From positions 15,021,077 to 15,085,076 of the forward strand of contig CM043946.1 of NCBI GenBank assembly GCA_014529385.2: a stretch of 64,000 nucleotides of DNA, in the 5' to 3' direction. Shown piece by piece: positions 1 through 11,198 of this stretch (position 1 is its first letter; each line of letters starts with the position of its first letter). Position numbers and translations under genes: made by a program. The notes below the pieces were generated by a model. The model made no database searches. It was given only the letters and a program-made list of their open reading frames with translations, and was not told the origin of the DNA. This stretch comes from Adiantum capillus-veneris (taxonomy: Eukaryota > Streptophyta > Polypodiopsida > Polypodiales > Pteridaceae).

Positions 1-834
1 AGTAGGCATTACAAAAACATCTACCTCTACCTCAGTGTTGAAAGCTTTGATTTTCACGGCACTTACCACACCCACACACTTTACTTTTGCGTTGTTTGCC
101 ATCTTTGCCTTGCATGGAGAAGGCCTGTCAACCTCGAGCCCTAATCGAAGCATCATAGCTTCGCTCATTACACAGATTTGTGCACCTCCATCAATGTAGG
201 TGTTTCCAACCCTCTTTCCTTTTATGTTTACGTCGTCAATTGGAAGGATGTCATCCATGTTGCATCCCGAAATTGCTCCGGCTACCTTTGTTTTGGAGCG
301 TCTTGTACTTACCATTTTAGACCATTGTTGCCTTACTTTTGGTGCAAGATGTAGCAGCTGTGGCCATGTAATCTTCGGTCCTTGCTCTGGCACATCCAAT
401 GTTAGATCATAGGGCTTAGAACTTTCCCCTAGCTGGAAGTCGGTGATGCCCAATTTCCGCCGTGGCCTGGATGGCCTCTTGCTAGTTTCTCCTCTCATGC
501 TTCTCTCATCATCTGATTGTGTAGCTTTCTCCCTCCTAGCTCTTTTCACAGTCATGGCTTCAAGTGGTTCTAAAAAGGTTACCTTCTCCTTACCCTTGTC
601 CCTCTCCTTTGCTCTAGGTGGATCCACTACTATGGCTTTTCCTTTCTCTTCTAGCCTTATGATGTTTACAGGGCGATCAGGTGATGGGCCTGGTGGAAGA
701 GGTGGGATGGATGCTTGTAGTGGTGTCTGGGGTGGACGTAGAATTTGTGTTGGTGGGGGTGGTGCACGGGGTGGGGGTGTTCTTTCTCTAGGGGGTGACA
801 ATTGGTTCCTCCTACCTCCTCTATTATAGTTTTG
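1..834 (-). pseudogene. Ty3/gypsy linker and aspartic protease, partial
   Basis: On the minus strand this stretch continues the reading frame of the gag gene at 835-1635 without a frameshift, broken only by the TGA at 835-837. The first part (about 830-420) is a proline-rich, basic linker. From about 300 to the window edge it reads as a retropepsin domain: the active-site triad is YIDGGAQICVMS at about 200-165, with Asp-Gly-Gly-Ala (Asp codon 194-192) in place of the usual Asp-Ser/Thr-Gly-Ala. The frame is open to base 1, so reverse transcriptase and integrase would lie outside the window to the left. The protease would cut the Gag-Pol polyprotein inside virus-like particles. Assignment to Ty3/gypsy rests on the gag type and on protease following gag directly. 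Confidence 0.7.
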
Positions 835-1635
835 TCATGGTTTGGGACAGTAGTACATACCGTGACCGTCTTCTCCGCAGTTGTAGCAATGATACTCCCT
901 GTTTTGTCGTCCTGCTCTTCCAGGGTCTTGATCTCTTTCTTGACTCCTCCCTTGTTGTATTAAGTGGACAGACAAATTCTGCAGTTGGTCAGTAATATGG
1001 GCCAACATATCTTGTTGGTCATCTCTTACCCCAAGAGCCGGTGGTGGTGGTGGAATGGTGGTTGTCGTATTTGTTGGTCGACGCGATGTTCTTGATTCTG
1101 TTGACTCGGTTTCTTTGGCTTTCATTCGCAGCTTCTTGTCTTTAAGGCGAGCAATCTCAACGGCTAACTCGTACGTAGCCGGGAATCTACCTTTCACCTT
1201 CTCCTTGAGAAGCGGCCATAAGCCATGCGTGAACCGATCTTTTTTTAGGAAATCGGGTCCAGCTTCCCCCCTAGCCAGTGACTCAACCCACCATTCCCAC
1301 AAATCCACAAATTTGGACTCATAGGTGGCATATTCTAAAAGACCCTCCTGCTTCAAGTCTCTCAACTTGTCCCACAACTTTTCTGAAGTGGTACCTCCCC
1401 CAAAGCACCTCTTAAAAGCGGTTTTTAAGGGTTCCCAGTCATCCTTGGTTGCTTGTGGAAGTGCATTGTACCATGATCTAGCTTCTAGCTTGATGAGATG
1501 CTTAAAGATTCTAACCCGGGATTCATCCGTATCTTTGTTGCTCACTACACATGCTACTTCAAAGTCATCTAGGAAGTCTGTTACCAAATCCTCCCCCTTC
1601 TTTCCTTTAAATGTTGGAAATGCTACACTTGCCAT
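835..1635 (-). CDS. Ty3/gypsy retrotransposon Gag protein (266 aa)
   Basis: I take the ATG at 1635 (protein starting MASVAFPTFKG) as the start; the open frame reaches 1665 only through a GTG. Residues about 20-170 match the Retrotrans_gag capsid family, with the helical core around ARSWYNALPQATKDDW and the following LKTAFKRCFG. A basic, Ser/Thr-rich and poly-Pro segment follows. One CCHC zinc knuckle (CYNCGEDGHGMYYC, C-X2-C-X4-H-X4-C) ends the protein a few residues before the TGA stop. Gag forms the particle and packages the element RNA. The frame is otherwise undamaged, so this copy is younger than most elements in the window. It lies downstream of the primer site and long LTR at 2472-3909, all on the minus strand. 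Confidence 0.85.
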   Translation of the reverse strand: MASVAFPTFKGKKGEDLVTDFLDDFEVACVVSNKDTDESRVRIFKHLIKLEARSWYNALPQATKDDWEPLKTAFKRCFGGGTTSEKLWDKLRDLKQEGLLEYATYESKFVDLWEWWVESLARGEAGPDFLKKDRFTHGLWPLLKEKVKGRFPATYELAVEIARLKDKKLRMKAKETESTESRTSRRPTNTTTTIPPPPPALGVRDDQQDMLAHITDQLQNLSVHLIQQGRSQERDQDPGRAGRQNREYHCYNCGEDGHGMYYCPKP

Positions 1636-2420
1636 GATTACTGAGAGAGAGCTAGAAAGACACACTGCTTAACTTGCAAAAGTTTTTTTCTTCTTTACAA
1701 GGAGGCGTGTATACCCTCTTATACTCGGACATAGATTAAAACTTCAAACGGTACATTGCCTTGTACCAAAGGTAAGACAAATGGTTGATCTGATGCCAGA
1801 ACCTCAAAAAATTGCTCCCCACCCAGCATGGTGTCAATGACGTGCTGGTAGTGAGCCTTCAAATCCAGTATTACCTTGATTGAGCGTACACGTGTTGGTA
1901 TGTGTGATCTGTCCTGAGGTAGGTTGTACTGATTCATGTGAAGCTTAGAGGTGCTTAGTCACTGCCCAAACTCGTGGGAGAGGGTGGTGTTCTTTCCTGA
2001 AACAAACTCAGTAGATCCCTAGTTTCTCTAGTGAGAGTGTGAGCCAATGATTCCGTTATCTGTGCTGCAGCATCAGGTGCGACTTGAAAACTGACTGTGA
2101 TAATTACCTCGGTGACTTGAGTTACCCGATTCTCAAAGTAGAATAGTGTTGATCCTCTATTGTGTAGAGCTCCTTCCATTTTGTTGTTGTGGGTTGGTTG
2201 TAGGTTGCGAACATGGTTTCGACCTTCTTCTTCTTCTTCTTGGCACTTGGCCTATGTATATCCACTGGGATTGGCGTGTTGGTTGACTCTCCCACTGCAA
2301 ATCGATTACCGTTACGCCTGGCACTCGAGCTTTGATGGAGATGCGGAGTTCGTCTAGTTGTGCTTGGAGCTCTTCTTCTTCTGTCGTCCAATTAGCAAAT
2401 CCTGCTAGCCATTCATCCAT
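1636..2420 (-). other. Pre-gag leader of the gypsy element with short ORFs
   Basis: This lies between the primer-binding site and gag on the minus strand. It holds three successive open stretches: 2420-2157 (87 codons, starting MDEWLAGFANWTTEEEELQ, acidic then strongly basic), 2179-1955 (74 codons) and 1937-1719 (72 codons). The frames run 2, 1, 2 relative to each other, so they could be one pre-gag ORF broken by two indels or unrelated chance ORFs. I recognise no domain. Some plant gypsy lineages have an extra ORF or long leader ahead of gag, so a packaging or leader role is possible but not shown. Confidence 0.4.
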
Positions 2421-2471
2421 TCACAATAGTTTAAGGGTTTCAGTCTTGTAAACTGAAGGGTTTCATGAAAA

Positions 2472-2491
2472 GATCCTCAGTGGGGGCACCA
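2472..2491 (-). promoter_or_regulatory. Primer-binding site of the gypsy element
   Basis: The minus strand reads TGGTGCCCCCACTGAGGATC two bases inside the LTR end (the LTR terminal TG is at 2494-2495 on the plus strand). Starting with TGG, it would pair with the CCA end of a tRNA and prime minus-strand DNA synthesis. It is not the initiator-methionine type used by the copia elements here. I could not name the tRNA. Confidence 0.65.
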
Positions 2492-2703
2492 AATGACGGG
2501 AGCAAAGAGAACCCCGAACCCTGACGGCCTCTAAAACACCGGGGACCAAATGGCGCGCCTCGAGCCTGTCATGGTAAAGCAAACAGGGGGCACCACCTAG
2601 CTTCATCGGCTAGGACGTAAACAACACACCACCATAACATAGTTTTCATCCAAGAGAGATGGATGCTTGGGAGTAATGATGAAGAGAAAAGGGAATGAGA
2701 TCA

Positions 2704-2704
<1 letters not shown>

Positions 2705-2757
<53 letters not shown>
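2705..2757. repeat. (GT)n(GA)n microsatellite in LTR
   Basis: About 12 GT dinucleotides run straight into about 14 GA dinucleotides inside the gypsy LTR. Purine-rich GA runs recur through 3,360-3,830. Confidence 0.95.
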
Positions 2758-2760
<3 letters not shown>

Positions 2761-3232
2761 GGGAGGGGGTATAGCGGCTTAGTACTTAGGCACCACAAAA
2801 GGATGGCGAATCCGCACACCCTTCACACATACACAAGCTCACTCCAAAACACAAGACTAGGTGGCCATTCCGCACACCTTACATGGGCAAAACATTGCAA
2901 GAAAACATACTCACAAAACCTCAAGCTTTATTTAGAGAATTCGGCGATGAAATGGGGAGCATAGGGTAGGGGAATGAGAAGGGAGAGAGTGGTAGAGCAC
3001 ATGGCGGATAGGTGGGAGTTGATGGCGAAGACTCGCACAAGGATTATGGCCATCATCCTTCATTTAGTTGCCCTTCATCTTCCATAGCCAAGGGTGTAGA
3101 GGTCATGCTCGAGAAAAGCATGGTGATTGCGGTGATGGTGGTGGTGTGGGTGTGTGTGTGTGTACTAGGCACACACAGTGCATAGTGTGTTCTTTGGTGA
3201 TGTTGTGTGTTTTTTTGTGATGGTGACCCCTC

Positions 3233-3240
3233 TTTATATA
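3233..3240 (-). promoter_or_regulatory. TATA box of gypsy LTR promoter
   Basis: The minus strand reads CCCCTATATAAAGAGGGG, a good TATA box in the expected U3 position, about 740 bases from the inner LTR end. It would drive the element's genomic RNA leftwards through gag. Confidence 0.5.
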
Positions 3241-4069
3241 GGGGAGGAGGGGGGGGAGAAATTCTAGAATTTAGAAATGAAGAAATCATTATCTACATAG
3301 GCCATGTGACTGTGGGCCCCACTTGTCTGGCTGTGTGTATATGTGCCAGAACAGCAGTCTCATGAGAGAGAGACTAAGAGAGAGAGATGGGTTGATGAAA
3401 AAAAGTGAGAGGTGACATGGAGAATAAAGTAATTACAAGAGGGGAGAGAGAAGAGTGTGTTCAGAGGTGAATCTGTGTGCAGATGTGTGTGAACACAAGA
3501 AAAATCAGGTAACCACCGGGTGGGGATGGGTCTGTGGGCACCTTTTTTAGTGAAACTGAGTGTGTGTGAGTGTGGGGGAGGTTATTTAGCTACAAGACAA
3601 GAGACATGGTGCCCTTTAGAGAGAGGGGGGGGTTTTTGGGTCATGGGATATGATAGGAGAGAGAAAGGGGGGGTGGGGTATACTATTTTGGAAGATAGGG
3701 TAAGTTGCATGTGAGTTAGGGTGCATTATTGGTGAGAGGTGGAGTAGCTTGAGGAGAGAGAGAAAGGAGAAAGGACAAGGGGAAGAGAGAAAGGACAAGG
3801 GGAAGAGAGAGGGGATTGACCTTTTGAGTGGAGGAGAGGAAAAGGGACACACGGCGGGGCAACAGTGAAGAAAAAGGAGGCAAGGTGGGGATGGGCTGCC
3901 CCGCAGGCATGAGGTGGCCTATTTTACCTTTCTCATATATTTACATAATCATACTTTATTTTTTTCTTACTTTTTCCAATGTCTTTTATCACTCCCTCCC
4001 TAAGAGGGGGTTTTCATGGGGTGGGGACGAGAGAAGAGGGGTATGGGAGCTTGGCTTGTGAAAAGCCCC

Positions 4070-7000
4070 CATCAGTGGACCTTAGCACCCAATTCCTCTT
4101 ATTATAATGACATAGAGTGGAAAAGTGGTGAATTGTGAGACCAAACCCACTAGGGATAATAGGGTGGACAAATGGTTGACCTTGAATGTAAATCACCCAT
4201 GTACAAAATATCATGGGTTTTGCGTATTTCAATGGAGCCTAGCATCTAGGAGACATGGTGGAACTTACTTATGTCCATGTTTTAATGGAGCCTATCTAGG
4301 AGAAATGGTGAAGGTTCCTTCTCTCCATGTTTCAATGGAGCTTAGCTTGGACAAGTCGTGGACCTTTGTGTCTCTCTATGTTTAAATATGGTTAGCTTGG
4401 ACAAGTGGTGGATCTTGGAATGAAACTCCCATGTAAAACATATCATGGGCATTTCAAGTGGCGAGAAAGGATATTATTTAAGATATAACCTTATAGGTTA
4501 GACAAGTGGTGGACCTTAACACAATATAATGACATAGAGTGTACAAGTGGTGAATCTTGAAACCAAACCACTCATGCTACTAGGGATAATAGGTTAAACA
4601 AGTGGTGGGCCTTGAAATAAGACCCCCTAGAGTGTTTCAATGGAGCCTAGCTTGGAAACATGGTAAAGCTTGCTTCCCTCCATGTTTCAATGCAGCCTAT
4701 CTTGGATAAATGGTGGAGCATCATTCTCTCCATGTTTCAATGGAGCCTAGCTTGGACAAGTGGTGGACCTTTATTTCTCTCTATGTTTGAATAGAGTTAT
4801 CTTGGAAAAGTGGTGGACCTTGGAACAAAACCCCCATGTAAAACATATCATGGGCATGACAAGTGGTGAGAAAAAATACCATTTAATATATAACCTTATA
4901 GGTTGGACAAGTGGTGGACCTTAACACCCAATTATTCTTAATATAATGACATAGAGTGGATAAGTGGTGAACTTGGGACCAAACCTACTAGGGAAATAGG
5001 TTCGACAAGTGGTGGACCTTGAATGTAAACCCCCCATGTACAAAATATCACTCATGCTACTAGAAATAATTTGGTATTAAGGTCCATGTTTCAATGCAAC
5101 CTAGCTTGGAAAAGTGGTGGGCCTTTGTTTCTCTCTATGTTTCAATAGATTTAGCTTGGACAAGTGGTGGACCTTGGAACAAAACCCCCATGTAAATCAT
5201 GTCATGGGCATTACAAGTGGTGAGAAAAAGTACCATTCAAGCTATAACATTATAGGTTGGACAAGTGGTGGACCTTAACACCCAATTCCTCTTAATATAA
5301 TGACATAGAGTGGACAAGTGGTGAATCATGAGACCAAACCTACTAGGGATAATAGGTTGGACAAGTGGTGAACCTTGAATGTAAACCCCCCATGTACAAA
5401 ATATTATGGGTATTGGGTATTTCAATGGAGCCTAGCAACTTGGAGACATGGTGGAGCTTATTTCTCTCCATGTTTCAATGGAGCCTATCTAGGAGAAACA
5501 TTGGAGGTTCCTTCTCTCCATGTTTCAATGAGCTTAGCTTGGACAAGTGGTGGACCTTTCTTTCTCTATATATTTTAATAGAGTTAGCTTGGACAAGTGG
5601 TGGACCTTGGAATGAAACCCCCATGTAAAACATATCATGGGCATTTCAAGTGGTGAGAAAGGATACCATTTAAAATATAACCTTATAGGTTGGACAAGTG
5701 GTGGACCTTAACATATAGTTCTTCTTAATATAACAACATAGAGTGTACAAGTGGTGAATCTTGAGACCAAACCACTCGCGCTACTAGGGATAATAGGTTG
5801 GACAAGTGGTGGACCTTGAATGTAAACCCCTCATGTACAAAATTATGGGTTTAGGGAATTTCAATGGATCCTAGCTTGGATACATGGTGGAGATTGCTTC
5901 TCTCAATGTTTCAATGGAACCTATCTTGGAGAAATGGTGGATCATCCTTCTCTCCATGTTTCAATGGAGCCTACCTTGGACAAGTGGTGGACCTTTGCTT
6001 CTCTCTATGTTTCAATAGAGTTAGCTTGGACAAGTGGTGGGTCTTGGAACAAAACCCCTTTGTAAAACATAGCATGGACATTACAAGTGATGAGGAAAAA
6101 TATCATTCAAGATATAACCTTACAGGTTGGAAAAGTGGTGATGGACCTTGACAAGTGGTGAAGGATACCATTTAAGATATACCCTTATAGGTTGGACAAG
6201 TGGTGGACCTTAACACCCAGTTATTCTTAATATCATGACATAGAGTGGATAAGTGGTGAATCTTAAGACCAAACCACTCATTATACTAGGTATAATACGT
6301 TAGATAAGTGGTAGACCTTGAATGTAAACACCCCATGTACAAAATATCATGGTTTTAGGGTGTTTCAATGGAGCCTAGAATCTTGGATACATGGTAGATC
6401 TTGATTCTTTCCATGTTTGAATGGCACCTATCTTAGAAAAATGATGGAGGTTACTTCTCTCCATGCTTCAATGGAGTCTAGCTTTGAAAAGTGGTGAACC
6501 TTTACTTCTCTCTATGTTTGAATAGAGTTCGCTTGGACAAGTGGTGGACCTTTGCTTCTCTCTATGTTTGAATAGAGTTAGCTTGGACAAGTGGTGGACC
6601 TTGGAATGAAACCCCCATGTAAAAGATATCATGGGCATTTCGAGTGGTGAGAAAGGATACCATTTAAGATATAACCGTATAGGTTGGACAAGTGGTGGAC
6701 CTTAATACATAGTTCTTCCTAATATAATGACATAGAGTGTACAAGTGGTGTATCTTAAGACCAAACCACTCGTGCTACTAGGGATAATAGGTTAGACAAG
6801 TGGTGGGCCTTGAAATAAAACCCCCCATGTACAAAATAAAATGGGTTTAGGGCATTTAAATGGATCCTAGCTTGGAGACATGGTGGAGCTTTCTTCTCTC
6901 CATGTTTCAATGAATCCTTTCTTGGAGAAATGGTGGAGCATCCTTCTCTCCATGTTTCAATATAGCTTAGCTTGGACAAGTGGTGGATCTTTGGTTCTCT

Positions 7001-7830
7001 GTATGTTTCAATAGAGTTAGCTTGGACAAGTGGCGGACATTGAAACAAAACTCCCATGTAAAACATATCATGGGTAGTTCAAGTTGTGAGAAAAAAAACC
7101 ATCTAAAATATAACCTTATAGGTTGGACAAGTGGTGGACCTTAACACCCAATCCTTATTAATACAATGACATAGAGTGGACAAGTGGTGAATCTTGAGAC
7201 CAAAGCTATCAAGCTACTAGGGATACTAGGTTGGACAAGTGGTGGATCTTGAATGTACATCCCCTATGTACAAAATATCATGGGTTTAGGGTGTTTCAAT
7301 GGAGTCTAGCATATTGGAGACATGGTGGAGCTTTCTTCGCTCCATGTTTCAAGTGGTGGAACTTCAATTATTTTCCCATACCTAGTTTAGACAACCCATA
7401 CACTTTGCAACTCTAAAGGTTGGACAAGTGGTGGAGCTTTGTTTATTTCCATTTTTTAATGGATCCTAGCTTGGACAAGTGGTGGACCTTGGAAAAAAGT
7501 CCCCCCTGTACAACATAGCTGAGTTTTTTCATGTTTTAATGGAAGAGAGATTTGACAAATGATGGAGCTTGCTTATCTCCATGTGGATTTTAGAACTAGC
7601 TTGGACAATTGGTGGAGCTTTGCTTTTCTACTCTTCATAATACAATGATGTATAGGTTGGTTACATGGTGAATCTTAAGGCCAAACCTCCCATCTTACTA
7701 GAGATGATAGGTTGGACAAGTGGTTAACCTTCTATCATTTCTCCATGCCTATAATTAGACAATTAGTAGAACTAGCATCTTTCTATGTTGTCTAGAGCTG
7801 ATCTTGGACAAGTAGTGGACCTTGCTACTC
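4070..7830 (+). repeat. Tandem array A, higher-order repeat in plus orientation
   Basis: The plus strand carries dozens of diverged copies of a ~50-bp unit whose core is GGACAAGTGGTGGACC, often followed by TTTGCTTCTCTCTATGTTTCAATAG-like sequence (the variable half). Units are ordered into larger blocks of roughly 350-560 bp. Landmarks such as CCCCCATGTAAAACATATCATG recur near 4,427, 4,843, 5,189, 5,621, 6,615 and 7,055. The landmark order is the reverse complement of array C (16.5-26.4 kb), so this is the same higher-order repeat inverted. It lies downstream of the 3' end of the ParB-like/SET/FCP1-like gene. Short ORFs here are by-products of the repeat. Confidence 0.95.
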
Positions 7831-8614
7831 TCTTCCCTTGGTTTATTAGTTTGAAGACTCATTATATATACTTGCTTAGATCTATATAATTACTCATTAG
7901 TTAGGTTACAAGTAGGTATGTAATTTGTTAGCCTCAAGGGACTTTGAATATTGAATAGTAAGAAAGTCAACAAGTGCTGGTTTGAAGATCTTTTGCTTAT
8001 CTAAACTAGACTCTAACTCAACAATAAGTCTCTTAAGTTCCACGAATTGTCCTATCTAGGCTCCAAAAGAGTCTTAATTGGTTTGTGCTAGATTATAACT
8101 TCCTTGATGGGGTAGAATCCTAGAAAAATGAGGCACTATAAGTTTTACCTTAGCTCAAATGGATTTTCACTTAAACTAGACTGCAATTTGGCACTCTAGT
8201 ATCTTTGTCTTGATGGAGTTTAACACTAGATACATAGTAGTGATATTTAAGCTTCATGTCTCTTCACTTGATCGAGATATGAGACCATACTTTCAAAGTC
8301 ACCACTTGTCTTACCTAAAGACCAATGTGAGACATGGGAGCAAGAAAGCCATCCGATATTGTTTTAAGGACTATTACATAGACAATCAATAACTTAAGTA
8401 AAGCAAAAAGACTTGGATCTTTCACAATTAATAACTTAAGAAAAGCCAAAAAGACTTGGATCTTTGACAGTTTTTTTCAAACTAAAAAAGCACAATCTCA
8501 TGCTAACAAAACTATAAATCACAATTGAAAGTTTTGAACGAGAAAAAGATCAGCAATCTTATAAGAAGGATACTTTTCATTTCATTTGATGATTACAAAC
8601 TAAAAGAAAGTCTC
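7831..8614. other. Unique A+T-rich spacer
   Basis: No repeat unit and no convincing coding sequence. It separates array A from the 3' end of the minus-strand gene. The 60-codon plus-strand ORF at 8,210-8,392 shows no recognisable feature. Confidence 0.5.
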
Positions 8615-8722
8615 TCAAGAAATTGATAAACAAAAAATGTAGGTGACTGCTTTATTATTTTGAGCAAACATATCAAAATCTCTATTGATTGAGCTCCATC
8701 TAGTAGTATCCTTTGTAAGATC
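8615..8722 (-). other. Possible extra 3' exon or UTR of the minus-strand gene
   Basis: A good acceptor on the minus strand (TTCCTTCCTGCAG, AG at 8724-8723) precedes an open stretch starting DLTKDTTRWSSINRDFDMF. A possible donor (AAG then GTACTA) sits just after the TAA at 8822-8820. The phase through that donor does not match the open frame of this stretch. It is therefore either untranslated, or the splice differs from what I can see. Confidence 0.3.
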
Positions 8723-8819
8723 CTGCAGGAAGGAATAAAAAGTAAGATTTGTTAGATACCATGCACATGAGTGTTCAAGTATGTGTATCAAGAATATATG
8801 ACATGTCATGACTAGTACC

Positions 8820-9999
8820 TTAGGGTTGCTTTCTATCCAGCCTTAGAAGATTTTTCTCAGCTTTCACCTTATTTATATAAGCCTTTGCTGTGGTTACCTT
8901 CAAAACTCCTTTTGTGTTACAACCCAATTGCCTAGCTAAAGTGGTCAATTGTGACGCCTTCGTGCTTTCAATGGGTGTACGCTCCTTTGCTAAGATCTCT
9001 TGTATTTGGGATCTTCTCATTTCATTGTGGTGGCTTGTGTCCCTTGCATTTTCAATGATAGTTTTATCCCTGTTACCTTTTGCAAGTGGTATTCTTCTTG
9101 TAAAGAACACCTTAGCTGACCAAACATCATTTTTTTGCTTCCAATACTCCATGATTTGTTTGTATTCACTATCATTTGTCACTATAGGTTGTCCATAACG
9201 ATTAGAAGCAATTAAATCACGCACATCCCTTCTCTCATCAAGCTGAATCAAGTATGGCAGTAGCTCCTCCAAGAGCATATTAATATTGTCAACCATCTTC
9301 TCAGCATCAAATTGTGGTGGAAAAATGCAATTGTTTGCTGGTGAAATACATCCCTTGTAAGGAGAGTCATCAATAAACATTGTTCTTTGTGGATCACATT
9401 CAAACCCCATGGCAATTTTGGCTAGAGGCTTGAACACTTGAACAATTTTTGAGTTTGAGCGGTGTAGCAAACATCTTGCGACCAAATTGCAAAGAAAGGC
9501 AATGTATCCTCAGCTAAGTTGTTTAGTGCTGCAAGGATTTGATACACATTATTCCTAGTAGCTGTCGACCAAATTGCAACATTAAACCTCTGTAAAATAG
9601 TCTTCAAAAATTGGATGCAACCTGGCCTGAGTATAATATATCTTTTTGAATCCATTTGCACTGAGTTGTGGTGTGAAGATGGTTAAGGGGAACGTTTCAA
9701 CAATAGACCATTGAAATCCAATATAATTGTAAGCATGGATTTCTCAACATCTACGCTACATGACGTAGTACCAATTGGCAATAGCTCGTGAGTGGACTTT
9801 TCAGTCTCTTTTGATATATGTTGCATTTTTGAAGCATCGATTTCTTGGTTCTCATTATTGGAAGCTTACTCAAGTTGCACAACACTAGACTCTAGTATGG
9901 AAATATCATCCATCTTGGGCACTTTAGAAACCATAGAATCCATGGATTCTATAGTTGTTGACTGAACCATAGGAGCATTATCCATCCCAGTTTGTGAAT
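8820..9999 (-). pseudogene. Exon with FCP1/NIF-like HAD phosphatase domain
   Basis: The acceptor is TGTTTTCTTAG at 10010-10000. A Ser/Met-rich linker of about 90 codons comes first. HAD motif I reads TIILDFNGLLLKR (near 9,730-9,695): the nucleophile Asp is kept but the second Asp is Asn, as in some inactive or divergent relatives. Then follow RYIILRPGCIQFLKTIL and motif II IWSTAT. After a one-base frameshift near 9,440 come FIDDSPYKG (motif IV, the DD pair, near 9,375-9,350) and IMEYWKQKNDVW. The order matches the FCP1 homology domain of RNA polymerase II CTD and NLI-interacting phosphatases. Stops at 9868-9866 and 9685-9683 are TAA in frame. The exon ends at TAA 8822-8820. Confidence 0.75.
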
Positions 10000-10637
10000 C
10001 TAAGAAAACACACACACAAATGGTATCTCAAAACCACTAGAATTTTATTCACCATATTTAGATGTAGAAATCCTAGTAAGAAATTTATTTAAGGTAAAGT
10101 CGTTGTTAGAATCCTTGCAACCATTTTCAGCATTCGTACACCAAACACCACTTGTCTAAAATACAATCTACTAACTCAACATTTTCCATCCTACACTTTA
10201 TTAAAGATGAGTACTTAAAGTGAAAACTAAAAGCCACCCTTGTTGAGGAAACATGGATACAAGGTCCACCAAATGTCCAACCTAGACTACAAGAAAACAA
10301 TTAGAGATTTGGCTTAGATTTGGATTCAAAGGCCACCACTTATTCAAGTAAGATAACTCCACTTGTTTAAGACAGTAATGTTTGAAGCCCCACCACTTGT
10401 CCAACCTAGACATTGATTAAATTTTGGTAAGATTTATCACAAATCTAGAGTAGAATCAAGATTCTATGGCCAAGGTAGTCAAATAAGTTAGACAACACAC
10501 AAAGCATAAGAGCACTCTAGATTCTTGTTGAGCATAAACTAAACAATAATCAAATGTTATATTCACTTGAGATTTCATCCATGAAAAATGAAAATGATGC
10601 ATGTACTTGAGATTTCCATCCATGTACAATACTTTAC
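10000..10637 (-). other. Intron holding diverged repeat units
   Basis: Donor GTAAAG at 10637, acceptor TTCTTAG ending at 10000. The left-hand half (10,140-10,420) contains several diverged GGTCCACCACTTGTCC-type units on the plus strand. The phase (one base before, two after) joins the SET exon to the phosphatase exon in frame. Confidence 0.55.
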
Positions 10638-11198
10638 AATGTCAAGTAAAGTTATAGTCAGCAAACAACTCTTCTCCTGCTTCAACTTGACAAATAGTCT
10701 CAATGCATACATGGCCATATCCTTCTGACTTGATGTGTGAAGGGGTGCATTTATGCCAAGGTGGAAAATTTGGATCAAATGTATAGCGTACGTTGGGACA
10801 GACATTTGTACTGTGAGAACTATTTATATAGCCCGACACGTTTCCTTCTTCTACACAACCAATAATGTATGATTGATCTTCCTCTTCTTCTATGTTTGGA
10901 TCCTCTAGAAGAGAATATTTATAAGCTCTTGGAAATATTTTGCATATATTTTTCTAGTCTTGAAATCTATACTTATGCTCTCCATAGTTTAGAATAGTCA
11001 AACCACTTTCTAGGGTAGTATGCACAAATAGCCCATAACCAGCTCCTTCAATACATGAAAGTCGCACTTCAAAATCCACACCGTTAATATGGAAAATTAC
11101 ATCTTTGGGAATAGGAAAAGTTGGTGTCCCAAAAGGATCTTCATGCCAATCATAGTGTGAAATACATCTAGTTTTTATATCACTTAACTCCTTTGTGT
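10638..11198 (-). pseudogene. Exon with SET domain
   Basis: The acceptor is TTCTTCTTTTTGCAG (AG at 11200-11199). In frame the exon shows a SET fold: strand and GxG loop VRLSCIEGAGYGLFV (near 11,080), then LESGLTILNYGEHKYRF, an acidic insert, GYINSSHSTNVCPNVRY (near 10,840-10,790, corresponding to the NHSCxPN motif of the pseudoknot), and AGEELFADYNF at the end (near 10,650, the GEEL and catalytic DY). Active family members transfer methyl groups to protein lysines. Here the NHS signature is altered and TAG (10956-10954) and TGA (10644-10642) stops lie in frame, so activity is doubtful. The ORFs visible here cover only the last third of the domain. Confidence 0.75.

Larger units (their letters stand above)
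2494..3909 (-). repeat. 5' LTR of the minus-strand gypsy element
   Basis: The inner end is well placed: TG at 2494, two bases from the primer site. The outer end is uncertain. The LTR-like sequence, rich in GA and GT runs, ends before array A begins near 4,070, and 3,909 is only a plausible CA end. A TATA box (TATATAAA on the minus strand, 3240-3233) lies inside, so transcripts would start near 3,205 and R-U5 would be about 700 bases. The partner LTR is outside the window, so neither LTR identity nor a target duplication can be checked. Short ORFs in this stretch come from simple-sequence DNA. Confidence 0.6.

Noticed and set aside
443..1672. Plus-strand ORFs opposite the gypsy gag and linker
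   Set aside because: They are shadows of the minus-strand gag frame with no domain of their own.
3053..3910. Short ORFs within the GA- and CT-rich LTR
   Set aside because: Low-complexity translation of simple sequence inside the gypsy LTR.
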